Of a stretch of 7,948 bases of DNA, positions 7,701 to 7,948 are shown piece after piece (positions within the stretch are counted from its first letter, which is position 1; every line of letters begins with the position of its first letter). The notes below the pieces were generated by a model. It did not search any database and was not told where the DNA came from. It worked only from the letters and a program-made list of their open reading frames with translations. Source of the stretch: Candidatus Aminicenantota bacterium (GTDB lineage Bacteria; Acidobacteriota; UBA6911; RPQK01; JAJDTT01); NCBI GenBank assembly GCA_026706325.1, contig JAPOYZ010000399.1, positions 1-7,948 of the forward strand. The letters run 5' to 3'. A program made the position numbers and the translations under genes.

Positions 7701-7747
7701 AATACCGTAGCCATGCGTATCCGCTGTCCCAGCCGATTCAACTTCAT
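4730..7747 (-). CDS. TonB-dependent outer-membrane receptor with N-terminal carboxypeptidase-regulatory-like domain (Oar-like)
   Basis: Seen: 1005 aa, uninterrupted. Residues 1-28 are a signal peptide (MKLNRLGQRIRMATVLCVV, likely cleavage after PTA). Residues about 32-114 are a carboxypeptidase-regulatory-like beta-sandwich (GSILGDVADRSGGFLPGAVV, then NEVGAFRFSGLPPSNYSVTV). A plug domain follows (about 120-260), with QELPTKSRDFMDLMLLSPGV and SAEFGRTGSGAINVVVKSGG. The rest is a beta-barrel ending QFGLRFVF; the terminal phenylalanine is the outer-membrane assembly signal. Known: receptors of this build move large or scarce substrates across the outer membrane using TonB energy, and Acidobacteriota carry many paralogues. 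Inference: substrate unknown; oligosaccharide uptake is plausible given the exported glycosidase-like neighbour, but no SusD-type protein is adjacent. Start: the frame is open to a TTG at 7768, but ATG at 7747 gives a clean signal peptide. Its Shine-Dalgarno is weak (GGGA, 5 nt upstream). It converges on the GWxTD gene. Confidence 0.93.
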   Translation of the reverse strand: MKLNRLGQRIRMATVLCVVPLAMPSPTAQSTSGSILGDVADRSGGFLPGAVVSVRNNATGATREALTNEVGAFRFSGLPPSNYSVTVEFPGFRTVTRPLVTLAVGGTTKVDFQLNVGAVAESITVAGAVPLVQPTENTIQVVVANQRVQELPTKSRDFMDLMLLSPGVTVDQSSARSGNSDSVSFYGMDERNKSVWLEGVDFNDEVTMGGSDISEATRTRLGQEAIQEFQVLSSAFSAEFGRTGSGAINVVVKSGGNDIHGSGFYFIRDDAFDKDPFRVVRGEAVPDANPPPFQTQQYGFTIGGPFVRHKMFYFGSIERRTEENSSHVTIPDSVRAFVDSLNAGYDTSSALPRSVDERNALGKFTLNLHPRHTMNIMYLYDDREFTNKRTGQANGADNGFDDMRSSYYATASLTSLISNRIVNEFRANRSIQRLFRDLQASASGRFLPTLDFPSVDLGAASDVPQGRVQANWIFSDTMSWEWGNHSFKWGWESNRILATADANVDFQGVYRFPSDTATLPDRYTANFNLPFENGTSTEPRFISIRRDVASYAAFVNDTWRVTPSFTINMGLRWDKRTYLDVDGVASIGGPDAFEQPGFSRDRPQDVWVSVALGELGALPVRDWRPGVEDELDLSPRFGFAWDVTGNGHAVVRASYGIFHDRINTSTLRSRVLGYNGLLTSGTQLNASNAAQNAIIQRNFPNRIATLLLPGGASVGGTPDAPSARMNTPYTQQSHAGFQYGIKRDLAVSVDFVHILGLNYDWGTGLSTSWEPNAPLPGATSPSGRVCPFARQIVAQLGLPATAANLRSNSAGCLRIQVADFTNRLHINSLSFRLEKRFTRDFGFLAGYTLGSAKHFDWTSPHIKHGEANFGPTENDVRHRFTGNFIYQFPHDVQVSSILTANTAPPYDITTGNDDNFDFLRNDRPAGVGAWAGRGANFFRWDLRLTKKFVITEDMRVDVMWEMYNIGNRANLVNFNGNQRSSSANQARGVIPSGQFQGQFGLRFVF
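7021..7040. repeat. Perfect 20-bp palindrome inside the TonB-receptor plug region
   Basis: TTCGGCCGAA occurs twice in direct tandem; because the 10-mer is itself a palindrome, the whole 20 bp is one too. On the minus strand it encodes part of the conserved FSAEFGR segment of the plug domain, so at least part of it follows from protein constraint and codon choice. Confidence 0.8.
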
Positions 7748-7767
7748 CAGAGTCCCATGCAAGCACA

Positions 7768-7773
7768 ATCATA
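7768..7773 (-). promoter_or_regulatory. Possible -10 element of the TonB-receptor gene
   Basis: TATGAT (5 of 6 matches to TATAAT) is read on the minus strand 20 nt before the ATG at 7747. No recognisable -35 box stands 16-18 bp upstream, so activator-dependent or alternative-sigma use is possible. Low-confidence call. Confidence 0.25.
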
Positions 7774-7781
7774 CCTTCCAA

Positions 7782-7818
7782 CGATCCGAGCAGACCGCCA
7801 TGTGGACCCAACGGATCG
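7782..7818. repeat. 7-bp inverted repeat in the TonB-receptor promoter region
   Basis: CGATCCG (7782-7788) and CGGATCG (7812-7818) are perfect inverted arms around 23 bp. They flank the area where a -35 box for the candidate -10 at 7768-7773 would lie, which is a possible operator layout. Short arms like these also occur by chance in GC-rich DNA. Confidence 0.25.
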
Positions 7819-7941
7819 GTACTCTACTGTCGGTTGCAACCTGAACACCCGCCTCAGCGCGGCCCCCACGCCGTCGGAGGAGTCGAGAGCCCTCGCCTTC
7901 CCCGTGAGCATGGCTAAGGGTCTGCGGCACAGAGGGGATTG

Positions 7942-7948
7942 ATGAAGC
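7942..7948 (+). CDS. Possible start of a divergent gene running off the right edge
   Basis: ATGAAG at 7942 is preceded by AGAGGGG (7931-7937), a purine-rich tract with suitable Shine-Dalgarno spacing. It would give a gene divergent from the TonB receptor with a 194-bp shared upstream region. Only two codons are visible, so no product can be proposed. The rest of 7819-7941 shows no convincing gene or promoter. Confidence 0.22.

Noticed and set aside
7757..7942. 61-codon plus-strand frame ending just before the edge
   Set aside because: No ribosome binding site, no recognisable motif, and it covers the probable receptor promoter.

Overview
The window looks like chromosomal DNA of a high-GC Gram-negative bacterium, most likely an Acidobacteriota. 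This is an inference from gene content: a large TonB-dependent receptor with an N-terminal carboxypeptidase-regulatory-like domain and no SusD partner, next to a secreted GWxTD-domain protein. Both are typical of Acidobacteriota, and no marker gene is present to fix the taxon. The sequence shows no integrase, transposase, CRISPR array, tRNA or rRNA.

Layout. (1) On the minus strand at the left edge, a PhyH-type Fe(II)/2-oxoglutarate dioxygenase (265-1065) is followed by the N-terminal part of a class I SAM-dependent methyltransferase (207 to the edge); the two are probably co-transcribed. (2) A 173-bp divergent region (1066-1238) separates them from a plus-strand pair: an exported five-bladed beta-propeller glycosidase-like protein (1239-2855) and, 34 bp later, an exported GWxTD protein (2890-4554). 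(3) A structured convergent intergenic region (4555-4729) follows. It holds two degenerate copies of a G/C-rich palindromic element in inverted orientation, a small hairpin between them, and a separate 6-bp inverted repeat. (4) On the minus strand, a complete 1005-aa TonB-dependent outer-membrane receptor (4730-7747) converges on the GWxTD gene. (5) Its 201-bp upstream region holds a weak -10 candidate, an inverted repeat and, at the very edge, a possible start of a divergent gene.

How the genes may work together. The beta-propeller protein and the GWxTD protein both carry export signals and are close enough to share a transcript. The TonB receptor could import oligosaccharides or other substrates released outside the cell, but nothing in the sequence fixes a substrate. 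The dioxygenase and methyltransferase look like small-molecule tailoring enzymes with unknown substrates. I see no defence or mobile system. The most unusual items are the inverted pair of REP-like palindromes (copy 1 begins at the GWxTD stop codon) and the two exported proteins of uncharacterised function encoded side by side.
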